Source: Chromobacterium haemolyticum DSM 19808 (GTDB lineage Bacteria > Pseudomonadota > Gammaproteobacteria > Burkholderiales > Chromobacteriaceae). From it: DNA of 64,000 nucleotides. Below are positions 46,742-55,833 of this stretch, piece after piece. A model generated the notes under the pieces. It was given only the letters and a program-made list of their open reading frames with translations, was not told the origin of the DNA and did not search any database. Numbering within the stretch: the stretch's first letter is position 1; each line of letters begins with the position of its first letter. The DNA is taken from NCBI RefSeq assembly GCF_000711885.1, contig NZ_JONK01000007.1, forward strand, positions 62,001-126,000, given 5' to 3'. The position numbers were made by a program, and so were the translations under genes.

Positions 46742-47077
46742 GACGCACCCCCATATACCTCCACCATCGTGCTCCTAGTGCGTAAGGGCAACCTCAAGAG
46801 CGTTCGCGATTGGGACAACCTGATCAAGCCCGGCGTCTAGGTGATCACGCCCAACCCCAAAACCTCGGCGGCGCATGCTGGAACTATCTGGCGGCCGGGG
46901 GATGTGCTGAAACAGCCCGGCGGCAACAAGGCCAAGGCTTGCGCCTACTTTGATGAGCTGCACAAGCACGTGCCGGTGCTCGACACCGACGCGTCTAGAG
47001 CGAGGCCGACCTTTGCCAACGCGAGCAGCGCCTCCGGCGTGAATGCTTCCCCGGCTGCGGTGTGTTTGATCCGCTAA
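46742..47077 (+). pseudogene. sbp: Sulfate-binding protein (Sbp) remnant
   Basis: The reading [20 protein letters not shown] and [10 protein letters not shown], a stop, then [35 protein letters not shown] and KHVPVLDTDASRARPTFA follows the C-terminal half of sulfate/thiosulfate-binding proteins ([34 protein letters not shown]). A stop codon, small deletions and missing ends make it a pseudogene. The transporter partners are not in the window. Confidence 0.8.
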
Positions 47078-47079
47078 GT

Positions 47080-47205
47080 GGGGCAAGGCGAAAACGGTTG
47101 AGGAAGCGGGATGTACGCCTCCGTGCATGAGCATTTCGAAGACGGTTGCAACGCATTTGTCTGACTATCCCGTCAACGCGCAGCGTATCCAAACAGGTTC
47201 TAAAC
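47080..47205. repeat. Dispersed repeat, copy 3 (left end missing)
   Basis: GGCAAGGCGAAAACGGTTGA, then TGCATGAGCATTTCGAAGAC and the end CCAAACAGGTTCT align with copy 1 at 33058-33195. The left terminal repeat is absent, so the copy is cut where it joins the sbp remnant. Confidence 0.6.
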
Positions 47206-47286
47206 CGTTTTGCCAAGATCGCAGGTGCTTAGTTCATTGCTGACGCTATTCGGGCGTCGGGATGCCGCAACAAGAGGAGTGATGCT

Positions 47287-48504
47287 ATGAAACTCAAACA
47301 TGCCTGGCGCAAAGTTCGCCTGACGAGCACGTTTTCAAACATTGCAACTGCGCTTGGCATGGCTGCTTGCCAAGCCGTTGTGCAAGCTGGGCCAACGCTG
47401 CCACAAGCACAGTTGTTGACACTGCCTGGCTCACCTTTTGGGATTACAGCCAGCACTGATTCTCATTGGCTATTTGTCGGTTTGAGTGGCGCGGTCAATG
47501 GCATTGCCATCGTGAACACACGTACTAGCAGCCTTCAACTTGCAAGAGTAGTGAAGACCAATGGGCCGATATTCGGGGTAGCGTTAAGTCGAGACGGGCG
47601 CTACTTGGCGGCGGTGGTGAATGACCACAACGCGCCGGCCTTGCTGATTTTTGATGCCGGCCAATTGGCGGCCGGCAAGTTGTTGGCCCCGGTGGCTTCC
47701 GTGAGCTTGCCGCCCAAGTCCGGGCCCATCAACGTGGTATGGACGCCGAACGGGGACTTGCTGGCTGTGGCGGAGGAAACCTCGGGCCAGGTTGCCATCG
47801 TGGACCTCAGAAAGGCCTTCGCAGGCGCTGATGCATTGATATCGTCGATCAGGGTTGGGACGGCTCCTGTCGGTATGGCAGTTTCCAATGATGGCCACCT
47901 GCTATATGTCACAAGCCAAGTTGCTGATCCGTCTTTGCACGGCAGCAGTCCGAATGCATGCCCACGCCTTGGCTCGCCTACTCAAAGGCAGCGACAGGGA
48001 AGCCTGAGCGTGATTGACCTGCGCCTTGCTCAAAGCTTTCCAAAGCAGGCAGTGCAAACCCAATTGGCGGCAGGCTGCCAGCCAGTACGTGTTGTGCTAT
48101 CCAAAGACGAAGACGTCGCGTGGGTTACGGCGCGAGGTGACAATACGGTTCTGGCGTTGCGTACCGGCCGCTTGGCAGACAAAGGCAGGCAAGCATTGAT
48201 CTCAACGACGCCAGTTGGAACCTCCCCTGTAGGCTTGGCTTTATTCGACCACGGCCGCTATATCGCCGTTGCCAATAGCAACCGATTCACGACGGGGCAG
48301 ATAGGGAGCCTAAGTGTGGTGAGCGTCCCCTCTGCGTTGGCCGGCAAAGGCGCTGCCGCCGTTCTGCGTTCATTCCGTGCTGGAGAGTTTCCCCGTGAAA
48401 TAATCCTTTCACCTGACGAGCGCTCTCTTTACCTAGGCGAATACAGTTCAAATGTGTTGGCGCGGGTCTTCGTGTCAAACTTGCTTGCCGCCTCGCGAAA
48501 CTAA
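47287..48504 (+). CDS. YncE-like beta-propeller protein, exported
   Basis: A 405-residue protein with a signal-like N-terminus (to about QAVVQAG) and repeated propeller blades: GSPFGITASTDSHWLFVGLS, GVALSRDGRYLAAVV, VVWTPNGDLLAVAEE, GMAVSNDGHLLYVTSQ, LALFDHGRYIAVANS, IILSPDERSLYLGEY. This is the YVTN/YncE type of seven-bladed propeller, often periplasmic; no catalytic function can be assigned. AGGAG stands eight bases before ATG 47287. The downstream 48505-48698 contains nothing clear. Confidence 0.82.
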   Translation: MKLKHAWRKVRLTSTFSNIATALGMAACQAVVQAGPTLPQAQLLTLPGSPFGITASTDSHWLFVGLSGAVNGIAIVNTRTSSLQLARVVKTNGPIFGVALSRDGRYLAAVVNDHNAPALLIFDAGQLAAGKLLAPVASVSLPPKSGPINVVWTPNGDLLAVAEETSGQVAIVDLRKAFAGADALISSIRVGTAPVGMAVSNDGHLLYVTSQVADPSLHGSSPNACPRLGSPTQRQRQGSLSVIDLRLAQSFPKQAVQTQLAAGCQPVRVVLSKDEDVAWVTARGDNTVLALRTGRLADKGRQALISTTPVGTSPVGLALFDHGRYIAVANSNRFTTGQIGSLSVVSVPSALAGKGAAAVLRSFRAGEFPREIILSPDERSLYLGEYSSNVLARVFVSNLLAASRN

Positions 48505-48698
48505 CTTGGGCCAGAATCCCCCCGTTCTTGGCGAAATCAAGAAAGTGAGGGTTGCCGCCGTTCTGGTGTCAGGGGAGGACTGTCGTCTTTGTCACAAAAC
48601 GATGCATGGAAGCAAGCAGGCGCGTCGACCTGCTTGCCATGGAAGGATGAATGTCGTGTGGCGGAGGGGCGGGCAGGGTCCGCCATGGGGCTATCCAG

Positions 48699-49502
48699 CT
48701 AGCCCCGTCCCTCATTCCTCTCGCGCAACCAAGCCACGGTATGGTTCAGCAATTGATAGGCAATGGAGATGGGCGTCGGGGTTTGCGGCAGGGCGTCGAT
48801 GTCGAACCAGCCGGCGTCTTCGATTTCCCCCTCCTGCGGCAGGATCTCGCCGCTGTCGTATTCGGCGGTAAAGCCCAACATCAGCGAGTGGGGAAAGGGC
48901 CAGGATTGCGAGCAGACATAGCGCAGATTTTTGATGCGAACGCCCACTTCCTCGAAGGCTTCGCGGTGCACGCATTCCTCCAGTGTTTCGCCGGGTTCGA
49001 CAAAGCCGGCCAGCGCGCTGTAGACGCCGGGAACGAAGTGAGGGCTGCGCGCCAGCAGTAATTCTCGGCCGCGATGAATCACCACCATCATCGCCGGCGA
49101 CAGCTTGGGATAGTAAAGCTGGCCGCAGCTGGAGCAGCGTTTGCCGCTATCTCCGGACCGCTGAAGCAGCGGCCCGGCACAACGGCCGCAATAGCGATGA
49201 GTGCGCTGAAACTGGCGGATCTGCGCGGCGCGGGCGATGGCGGGCGTCAGCCCGGAGGGCAGGCTGAGCAAGGCCGGCCGCAGAGCCAGCCAGTTGCAGC
49301 CGGCCGGCGGCGCGCCCACTAGTTCCGCCAAATAAAGATTGTGACCATCATGTACGCCGATGAACAGTTGCTGGGACAGAGGCCAGCCGCGCGCGCGCTC
49401 ATCCGGCAAGGCCTGATCCAATAGTAGAATCTTGGACCCTTCGAAAATGCAGTAACGGGCAGGCAGGGCGGGGTCGGGCAGGGCGGGCAGGTCGAATGGC
49501 AT
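48699..49502 (-). CDS. nudC: NAD(+) diphosphatase NudC
   Basis: A 267-residue Nudix hydrolase with the NudC zinc ribbon (CGRC and CSSCGQLYYP, about 106-131), the Nudix box GFVEPGETLEECVHREAFEE (about 165-184) with VGV next, and the NudC signature SQSWPFPHSLMLGF. It hydrolyses NADH/NAD and removes NAD caps from RNA. Length is typical and all motifs are intact. It lies 27 bases behind the ligase gene and is read in the same direction. Confidence 0.95.
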   Translation of the reverse strand: MPFDLPALPDPALPARYCIFEGSKILLLDQALPDERARGWPLSQQLFIGVHDGHNLYLAELVGAPPAGCNWLALRPALLSLPSGLTPAIARAAQIRQFQRTHRYCGRCAGPLLQRSGDSGKRCSSCGQLYYPKLSPAMMVVIHRGRELLLARSPHFVPGVYSALAGFVEPGETLEECVHREAFEEVGVRIKNLRYVCSQSWPFPHSLMLGFTAEYDSGEILPQEGEIEDAGWFDIDALPQTPTPISIAYQLLNHTVAWLRERNEGRG

Positions 49503-49529
49503 AGCGGCTAGTGATAAAGTCGTAGCCGC

Positions 49530-50666
49530 TTAGTTTACGCCCACTCCCGGCGCCGCGTACATCCAGTGTTCGCTTTGTTGCCGCACAACTTCGGATAAAG
49601 AACCGCTGCCGTCGAACACTTGACGCAGCCAAGCGCTGTCGGACTGTCGCTTCAGCACCCGTTGCCGCAAGGCGACCAGCTGCGCCTGATTGCCCAAAGC
49701 CTCGGCCTGCGGTTCCAACTGATTCAGCGTGTTGAGCAAATCCTCTTGCAGTCCGATCTGACTATTGTTGCCGGCATCCACCAACATGCCGTCAAAACCG
49801 AAGCGGCAGGCCTGAAAGCGATTGTAGCTATAGGTCAGATAATGTTCCTGACACACCTCGTCCTGCTGCTCGCCCAGGCAGCGATGCGCCAGCATCTGCG
49901 CGTAAGCCGCCAGCAATACCGGGGTCTCCACCGACAAGGGCGTATCGCAAATGCGGATTTCCACCGTGCCGTATTCCGGTTTGGGTCGGATGTCCCAGTA
50001 GAAATCCTTCATGCTGGCGACAATGCCCAGATTGGCCATGCGCCGGAAATAGTCGTTGAACTGCTCCCAATTATTGACGCAAGGCATGCAGCCGGATAAC
50101 GGAAAAGCGTTGACGCTAGTCAGTCGCGAGGTTTGGAATAGCGTATCCACGCCCTGGTAAAAAGGAGAGGAGGCGGACAGTGCGATGAAGTGCGGAATGT
50201 AACGCGCCAGATAATGGGTTAGCCGCACTGCGCTGTCGCCGTCCGGGCAGCCGATGTGAATGTGCTGGCCGTAGACGGTGAATTGCTTGGCCAGATAGCC
50301 GTACAGCTCGGAAACTAGGTGATAACGCTCCTTGGGGTAGATGCGCTGCTCGTCCCAATGCTGAAACGGATGCGAGCCTCCACCGGCCAGCCCCAGGTTC
50401 AGTTTGCGCGCGCTGTTGACCAGCAGCTCGCGGATAGCCAGAATTTCCTCCAGCATCATGTTGACGTCGCTGTGCACAGCGGTGCCGATTTCTATCATGC
50501 CCTGAGTGATTTCCGGCTTGATGTCGAAACCGTGCTGCTGACGATTCACCTGCAGAAGCAAATCGTCCGAGCCGCGGGTCAAATCGTAATCTCGCCGATT
50601 GAGAATCATCAGCTCCAGCTCCACCCCCAGGGTTAGCGGCTGACTGCGGTTGAATTCCAGCATCAT
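49530..50666 (-). CDS. YbdK-type carboxylate-amine ligase (GCS2 family)
   Basis: A 378-residue ATP-grasp-like enzyme of the glutamate-cysteine ligase 2 family: TLGVELELMILNRRDYDLTR near the start, EITQGMIEIGTAVHSDV, GGGSHPFQHWDEQRIYPKER, HIHIGCPDGDSAVRL and GTVEIRICDTPLSVE. YbdK shows weak glutamate-cysteine ligase activity, and the true substrate is uncertain. The stop of the upstream antiporter gene ends two bases before this ATG, so the two are an operon. Confidence 0.9.
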   Translation of the reverse strand: MMLEFNRSQPLTLGVELELMILNRRDYDLTRGSDDLLLQVNRQQHGFDIKPEITQGMIEIGTAVHSDVNMMLEEILAIRELLVNSARKLNLGLAGGGSHPFQHWDEQRIYPKERYHLVSELYGYLAKQFTVYGQHIHIGCPDGDSAVRLTHYLARYIPHFIALSASSPFYQGVDTLFQTSRLTSVNAFPLSGCMPCVNNWEQFNDYFRRMANLGIVASMKDFYWDIRPKPEYGTVEIRICDTPLSVETPVLLAAYAQMLAHRCLGEQQDEVCQEHYLTYSYNRFQACRFGFDGMLVDAGNNSQIGLQEDLLNTLNQLEPQAEALGNQAQLVALRQRVLKRQSDSAWLRQVFDGSGSLSEVVRQQSEHWMYAAPGVGVN

Positions 50667-50667
50667 C

Positions 50668-51864
50668 TTACTCCTGCAGCCGGGTTTCGCCGGCCAGCTT
50701 CAAGGCCAGGCGGGTCAACACCGGCGCGCACAGCTCATTGATCACCAAGATGGCCATCATCACCCCGCTGAAGTTGCCCGCGGCGGCTCCCAGGGAAATC
50801 GTGCCCAGGCTCATCAGCAGCGAAGTGCCTCCGGACCAGGAGTTCAGCGCCAACCCCAGGCAAGCGCCATGGCGCTTGGGTAGGCCGTTGGCCCCGGCGG
50901 CCAGCCACCAAATCAATACGGCAAAGCCAGTTCGCAGCAGCAGGCAGGCCACGGCCACCGGCCAAAATTGCGCCAGCGACTGCGGCGCCAATTGCGCGCC
51001 GGCGGCCACGAAGAACGCCACGGTAAAGATATGGGCCGACGACATGATGCCGCGTTCGGTCACAGTGTGGCCGTGTTTGAGATTGCGAGTGGCCAGGCCC
51101 GCCGTGAGCAAGGCCAGAGACGGCAAAACCTGCAGCATGTCAGCCACCCCGACCACCAGCGCGATCAAGCCGAACAGCATGACCTTTTGCGATTCGCGCT
51201 GCCGGCCACCCAGCCAGCGATTAAGCTGGATCGCCGCAAGGCCGGCCAGCAAGCCCAGCGCACAGGAGGCCAGCGTAAGCCAGCCCGGCAGCAAAATACC
51301 GCTTTCCACTCCGTTGTTGCCGGAGAGGTGTCCATAAGACAAGGCCAGCGCGAAGCAGGGCAGAGCCAGCAGATTGGACAGCGCGGTGGCCACCAACAGA
51401 CGCTCGCTGACCTGACCGTCCGCGTTAGATTCCCGTACGATTTCCAGTGTGACCACCGGAGAAGTGGCCACGCCCAGCGCCGCCAACATCAGACTGGCCG
51501 CCAGCCCCAGGCCAAACAACTGCAAAGCGGCAAACAGGCCGAGCAGGGTCAATAGGCAATAGAACAAGGTGGTCAGCAACAAGGTGCGTTCTACCCGCAG
51601 CCACCGTAGATCCACGCGGCGGCCGGCTTCAAACAATGCGATGCCCAAAGCCAAGTGCACGAAAATGGACGCTTGCTGCAATAGCTGCTCGTCCAGCAGC
51701 CGCAGGCTGTGCGGCCCAATCAGCAAGCCGGTCAGCACATAGCCGACGATGGCGGGCAGCCGCGCCACCCGCACAGCGATCTGGCCGCCTATCACCCCCA
51801 GCGACAGCAGCACGCCGAATGCCGCCAAAGGATTGAGCGCCAGCGTTTGCCAAGGCAGGCTCAT
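50668..51864 (-). CDS. Cation:proton antiporter, CPA2 type
   Basis: A 398-residue membrane protein with about twelve helices and the Na+/H+ exchanger fold: LPAIVGYVLTGLLIGPHSLR, ALGIALFEAGRRVDLRWLR and ALGVATSPVVTLEIVRESNA, the last two matching the discontinuous helices of KefB/NhaP-like antiporters. There is no C-terminal TrkA domain. It may exchange K+ or Na+ for protons. It is the first gene of a likely three-gene unit with the ligase and nudC. Confidence 0.88.
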   Translation of the reverse strand: MSLPWQTLALNPLAAFGVLLSLGVIGGQIAVRVARLPAIVGYVLTGLLIGPHSLRLLDEQLLQQASIFVHLALGIALFEAGRRVDLRWLRVERTLLLTTLFYCLLTLLGLFAALQLFGLGLAASLMLAALGVATSPVVTLEIVRESNADGQVSERLLVATALSNLLALPCFALALSYGHLSGNNGVESGILLPGWLTLASCALGLLAGLAAIQLNRWLGGRQRESQKVMLFGLIALVVGVADMLQVLPSLALLTAGLATRNLKHGHTVTERGIMSSAHIFTVAFFVAAGAQLAPQSLAQFWPVAVACLLLRTGFAVLIWWLAAGANGLPKRHGACLGLALNSWSGGTSLLMSLGTISLGAAAGNFSGVMMAILVINELCAPVLTRLALKLAGETRLQE

Positions 51865-52027
51865 GATAATTCCCCCGTTTATTTTATGATTTTGACTGTT
51901 GCGCCAGCTTGGGCCGGCGCAGCGAAAGCGGAATATTGACGTCTTGCGACAGATCGGATGGGTCGCGCATTGAAATGCGCAAAATCGCCCTCAGAGTAGG
52001 AGAGACGATAAAACGGGACGAGAGTTC

Positions 52028-52828
52028 ATGGCGATTGAGTGGATTCGCCGCGCGTTATCCGGCAAAACCGCTCCGGAAACGATGGCCGTGCTGCGAGAAC
52101 AGGCTGCGCGCATGCCGCTGCTGTCCGGTTTGGACGAAGCGGAGCTGTTGCGCTTGATAGAGTTGGCCGTCTGGATTTTGCGCAGCAAAAGCTTTTCCGG
52201 ACAGGATGGGGTGCGGCTAGGCGCCCGTTCCTGCGCCAGCGTGGCCTTGCAAATGGCGCTGCCTGCCATGAATCTGGGTAAATCCGCCTTGAGCGGATGG
52301 AGCGATGTGGTGCTGTACCCGTCTCCGTTTGTCGCGCGCGACATCTGGATGGATGGCATCGGCCTGCAGCATGAAAGCGAGAGCGTGCTGATAGGCCAGG
52401 CTCGTCAGGACGGCCCGGTAGTGCTGTCGCTCCCGGACGCGCGAGCCTCTGAGCAACTGGACGGGTGGAATGTGGTGATCCATGAAGTGGCGCACAAACT
52501 GGACATGTTAAGCGGTCCGGCCAACGGGTCGCCACCTTTGCACAAAGGAATGAACCAGGCGCAATGGAGCCGCGCCTGGTCTCAAAGTTATCGTTTATTG
52601 TGCCGCATGCTGGATCGCGGAATCGATCCTGGTTGGCTGGATCCGTATGCGGCAGAGAACCCTGCGGAGTTCTTCGCCGTGTTAAGCGAGGCTTTTTTCG
52701 AGCTGCCGCATCATCTCAAGCTGGATTACCCGGAGCTTTATGAGCAGCTTGCCTTGTTCTATCGGCAAGACCCGGCAAGGAGATTGCCCGAACCCGAGGG
52801 GGTGCCCACCCCAGAGCCCGAGCGCTGA
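52028..52828 (+). CDS. mtfA: MtfA zinc metallopeptidase
   Basis: A 266-residue M90 peptidase. The metal site is VVIHEVAHKLDML (near 150) with the downstream Glu in AENPAEFFAVLSEAFFELP. In Escherichia MtfA binds the glucose regulator Mlc and has peptidase activity. Other family marks are SGWSDVVLYPSPFV and SWSQSYRLL-like RAWSQSYRLL. The ATG has AGAGTTC before it, a weak site. The gene is convergent with the MarR regulator, with one base between the stops. Confidence 0.92.
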   Translation: MAIEWIRRALSGKTAPETMAVLREQAARMPLLSGLDEAELLRLIELAVWILRSKSFSGQDGVRLGARSCASVALQMALPAMNLGKSALSGWSDVVLYPSPFVARDIWMDGIGLQHESESVLIGQARQDGPVVLSLPDARASEQLDGWNVVIHEVAHKLDMLSGPANGSPPLHKGMNQAQWSRAWSQSYRLLCRMLDRGIDPGWLDPYAAENPAEFFAVLSEAFFELPHHLKLDYPELYEQLALFYRQDPARRLPEPEGVPTPEPER

Positions 52829-52829
52829 C

Positions 52830-53279
52830 TCAGCCGACCCGCGGAGCCGGCAGTTTCTCCAGATCATCCAGCAAGCCCAGCAGCTGCGTCAGTTTTTCCT
52901 GGCCCAAGTGGCTTTCGATCTGCCGATAACAGTCTTCCGCCAACGGAGAGATCTGTTGAATCAGCTCGCGCCCGTCCCGCGACATTGAAATGATCAGCCG
53001 CCGGCTGTCAATATGATCACGCTGGCGATGGATCAACCCCGCTTTTTCCATGCGGACCAAGATGCCGGTCAGACTGGGCGGCAAGATACAAGCCCGGTCC
53101 GCGATCACGCCGGCTTCTTGATCTCCAAAGTCCTCCAGAACTCGCAAAATGCGCCACTGTTGCTCTGTCACCCCGTAACGGTTGAGGATCGGACGGAAGT
53201 AGGCCATCACCGATTCTCGTGCCCGCAGCAGGTGCTGGGGCAGCCGTTGATTATGTAGTTTTATGTTTTTGTTGGTCAT
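52830..53279 (-). CDS. MarR-family regulator, HpaR-like
   Basis: A 149-residue winged-helix protein. The family core is YGVTEQQWRILRVLEDFGDQ, the recognition helix region ACILPPSLTGILVRMEKAGL, and the wing IHRQRDHIDSRRLIISMS. The N-terminus LPQHLLRARESVMAYFRPIL is close to HpaR, the regulator of homoprotocatechuate degradation, but no such pathway genes are nearby, so the target is unknown. The upstream gap 53280-53592 should hold its promoter. Confidence 0.85.
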   Translation of the reverse strand: MTNKNIKLHNQRLPQHLLRARESVMAYFRPILNRYGVTEQQWRILRVLEDFGDQEAGVIADRACILPPSLTGILVRMEKAGLIHRQRDHIDSRRLIISMSRDGRELIQQISPLAEDCYRQIESHLGQEKLTQLLGLLDDLEKLPAPRVG

Positions 53280-53516
53280 TTAGATCGTTGCTTCCGGCTG
53301 CGCGCAGCCAGTGTTGCTGGTTATCGCTCTAGCGGGCGAACTCGACAAATAAAATGCCATGCAAATACCTGTCACATATTTACTTTATTCCAAATTTTAA
53401 TCCAAAAACAAAAAAAATAGCATCTCAATACCATATATCCTTCGAATTAATTATGCATACAGGGCGAAGTGACTGGCACAAGCGCTACGTGGCGGAGCAA
53501 CTCAGCAGATATTTTA

Positions 53517-53557
53517 CGTTACGGTGACGGTAATTTTTAATTTCCGTCACCGTAACG
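53517..53557. promoter_or_regulatory. Inverted pair of CGTTACGGTGACGG boxes
   Basis: CGTTACGGTGACGG (53517-53530) and CCGTCACCGTAACG (53544-53557) are perfect inverted copies with a 13-base AT-rich spacer, 36 bases before the next gene. The same motif occurs inside that gene and at several places in the inovirus prophages. It is a very probable operator. The rest of the 53280-53592 gap is AT-rich without further signals. Confidence 0.8.
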
Positions 53558-53592
53558 CATAATGAGCTCAGACAAGCAGAGGAGGGCACACG

Positions 53593-53892
53593 ATGAACAC
53601 GGAGCCGTTGCAAGAAAAGTCTGACGTCACCACCAAGAAACGCGGCCGGCCAACCACAGGCCTAGCGATGTCCGGTGCTGAACGGCAGCGCAAGTATCGG
53701 GCAAATACCGTCACCGTAACGTTAAATGATAAAGAGTGGGCACACCTGACCAATATGCTGGAGCAGGCGCTAAAGGCCGATCCGGCGCGTTATGGCGAAC
53801 CCGATTTCGAGCTGGCCAGGAAAATTTACAAAGCCGCCATCAAAGGCAACCCGCCGCCGGACTGCTTTCACAAGCCAGAGGCCAAGCGATAG
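53593..53892 (+). CDS. Small basic DNA-binding protein, ribbon-helix-helix-like with AT-hook
   Basis: A 99-residue protein. Residues 15-24 contain an AT-hook-like KKRGRPTTG, followed by MSGAERQRKYRAN and a strand-helix pattern NTVTVTLNDKEWAHLTNMLE (about 38-57) that fits a ribbon-helix-helix domain. The operator-like inverted repeat directly upstream and another box within the NTVTVTL codons suggest that it represses its own gene. Because the same boxes occur in the neighbouring prophage, it may also act on the phage. I do not recognise the exact family. Confidence 0.65.
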   Translation: MNTEPLQEKSDVTTKKRGRPTTGLAMSGAERQRKYRANTVTVTLNDKEWAHLTNMLEQALKADPARYGEPDFELARKIYKAAIKGNPPPDCFHKPEAKR

Positions 53893-53995
53893 AACAACGC
53901 GCAGTGCCGCACAATGGCGATATTTACCCGGGTAATATAGACAGAAATTTTACCCGGGTGTAAATTGGCCACATCTTAACTCTGGTGACTGATAT

Positions 53996-54616
53996 ATGGA
54001 ATCAGCTACCACATTGCCGTCCTATACCGCGTTTGATGGGTATCGACATATCGCATCCGGCCTGCTCGCATCAGTCGCACTAGCTGTAAAGCGCGTGATG
54101 GAGAATGGCTCCACGGAGCCCATTTTGATCTTCGACAACGCGACGGGCCGCACAACCGATGTCGATCTCCGTGGCACAGACGATGAAATTATTTCACGCA
54201 TCACACAGACAGCGACAGACTCCAACTGTATTCACGGATCTAGCAGAGAGTCAGAACATGGCGTGCTTCGCCGCAGGGGTCGTCCAAAACTGGGAGTCGT
54301 GGCGCGTGAGATCACGCTGTTGCCACGGCATTGGGATTGGCTCTCGGCGCAGCCAGAAGGAGCGTCAGTGGCATTGCGGAAGCTCGTCGAGGACGCCAGA
54401 CGTGCGAATAATCCACGGGACAATCGCCGCGCTGCGCACGAACGAGCGTATCACTTCATCTCTGCGATCGCTGGGGATCTCCCCGGATTTGAAGAATCTA
54501 CGCGTGCGCTATTTGCCGATGACCACATACGATTTAACGAAATTACCGCAAATTGGCCTGAAGATGTGCGCGTCCACGCAGTAGCACTTGGCTGGCGCAG
54601 CACACCATTGAGTTAG
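53996..54616 (+). CDS. DUF2239 family protein
   Basis: A 206-residue protein with DUF2239 marks: YTAFDGYRHIASGLLASVAL, ILIFDNATGRTTDVDLRGTD and RGRPKLGVVAREITLLPRHW, followed by DWLSAQPEGASVALRKLVED. The function of this family is not known; the RGRPKLG segment is AT-hook-like. It lies about 100 bases behind the small regulator and 32 bases before the hydrolase gene, possibly co-transcribed with the latter. Confidence 0.85.
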   Translation: MESATTLPSYTAFDGYRHIASGLLASVALAVKRVMENGSTEPILIFDNATGRTTDVDLRGTDDEIISRITQTATDSNCIHGSSRESEHGVLRRRGRPKLGVVAREITLLPRHWDWLSAQPEGASVALRKLVEDARRANNPRDNRRAAHERAYHFISAIAGDLPGFEESTRALFADDHIRFNEITANWPEDVRVHAVALGWRSTPLS

Positions 54617-54648
54617 CTTCAGTTCCCAACTTGATCCGGGTCAGGACG

Positions 54649-55557
54649 ATGAAAACCATACAAGCAAACGGCATTAAGCTGGCTTACGAAAGCTTTGGCG
54701 ACGAAGCCAACCCCACGATCCTCCTCATTGCCGGATTGGGAACACAGATGATTCGATGGACGGGGCCATTCTGCGAAGAACTAGCCGCGCGAGGCTACCG
54801 CGTGATTCGTTTCGACAACCGTGACACCGGTTGTTCGACCCATTTCAGCCAATATCCTCCACTGGATTTCAGCGCGTTGGCAGCTACGCTAATGGCAGGA
54901 CAGCGACCGGACGTTCCTTATACTCTCGACGATATGGCTGCAGATGCAATCAGTCTGCTTGATTCTCTCTCCATTGATCGGGCACATGTCGTTGGTCGGT
55001 CCATGGGTGGCATGATCGCGCAGATTATGGCAAGCGACTATTCTGACCGAGTGTTATCCATGACCTCGATCATGTCGAGCTCGGGTAATCCTGCGCTTCC
55101 GCAAGCCGAGCCTGACATTATAGCGATGTTGACACGTCCCGCACCCAATCCTTTCACCGACGAATCGGAATTTTTAGCGCACACCTTCACCTTTGCACAA
55201 CGCATCGCCGGATCTAGATACCCGTTGGATAAAGAAGCTTACTGTCTTCTTGCTCTTGAAGAAGCCCGGCGCGCATACAACCCCAGTGGAACCGGGCGAC
55301 AGATCGCGGCAATGGCCGTCACAGGGGATCGACGTTCACGACTGGCTACTATTAGGATGCCTGCGCTCATCGTGCACGGAACAGAAGATCCGCTCATTCT
55401 TCCAGCTTGCGGAGAGGACACCGCCACTTCGATCCCGAATGCAGACCTCATGCTGCTTGACGGGATGGGGCACGACTTGCCACCCGCGCTCTATCAGTTG
55501 ATTGTTGGGGCGATAGACCAAAAGGCCCGGCAAGCCACAACAATTGAAGTGCCCTGA
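54649..55557 (+). CDS. Alpha/beta-fold hydrolase
   Basis: About 302 residues from MKTIQANGIKLAYESFGDEA. The nucleophile elbow is VVGRSMGGMIAQIM, the oxyanion loop LLIAGLGTQMIRW, the acid in HGTEDPLILP and the His in GMGHDLPPALY. This is a typical cytoplasmic hydrolase or esterase of unknown substrate. The frame begins at 54631, but the ATG at 54649 fits the family and has GGTCAGGACG ahead. It is the last chromosomal gene before dif. Confidence 0.85.
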   Translation: MKTIQANGIKLAYESFGDEANPTILLIAGLGTQMIRWTGPFCEELAARGYRVIRFDNRDTGCSTHFSQYPPLDFSALAATLMAGQRPDVPYTLDDMAADAISLLDSLSIDRAHVVGRSMGGMIAQIMASDYSDRVLSMTSIMSSSGNPALPQAEPDIIAMLTRPAPNPFTDESEFLAHTFTFAQRIAGSRYPLDKEAYCLLALEEARRAYNPSGTGRQIAAMAVTGDRRSRLATIRMPALIVHGTEDPLILPACGEDTATSIPNADLMLLDGMGHDLPPALYQLIVGAIDQKARQATTIEVP

Positions 55558-55678
55558 AGATTAAAAGAGTCAAGCGTACGGCAGAGAAGGCGTTGTTGCA
55601 CAAATCTGGCAAAGGTCTAGCCAAACTAATCTATGAGCCAACTTAACTTAAGAGTACGGGGTAGGCTCAATGAACCAA

Positions 55679-55706
55679 TGTTCGCATAATGTATATTATG
55701 TCAAAT
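55679..55706. other. dif site (XerCD recombination site), left prophage junction
   Basis: The 28 bases consist of the XerC arm TGTTCGCATAA, the centre TGTATA and the XerD arm TTATGTCAAAT. This is very close to the proteobacterial dif consensus (XerD arm normally TTATGTTAAAT). It marks the chromosome dimer resolution site and the place where filamentous phages integrate with host XerCD. Confidence 0.9.
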
Positions 55707-55833
55707 CTTAGAAACATGCGGCGCAGGGTCCACGGCCTGCTCCAGGCCCTCAAACACCTGTCCTTTTGTACAGGTTAATTAAAACAACACTCTGGCTTGT
55801 TGGATGTTCCGACAACAACATTCAGCACAAGAA

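Noticed and set aside
55590-55640. GGCGTTGTTGCACAAATC string before dif, like the end of some insertion sequences
   Set aside because: No transposase or matching second end is present; too short to support.
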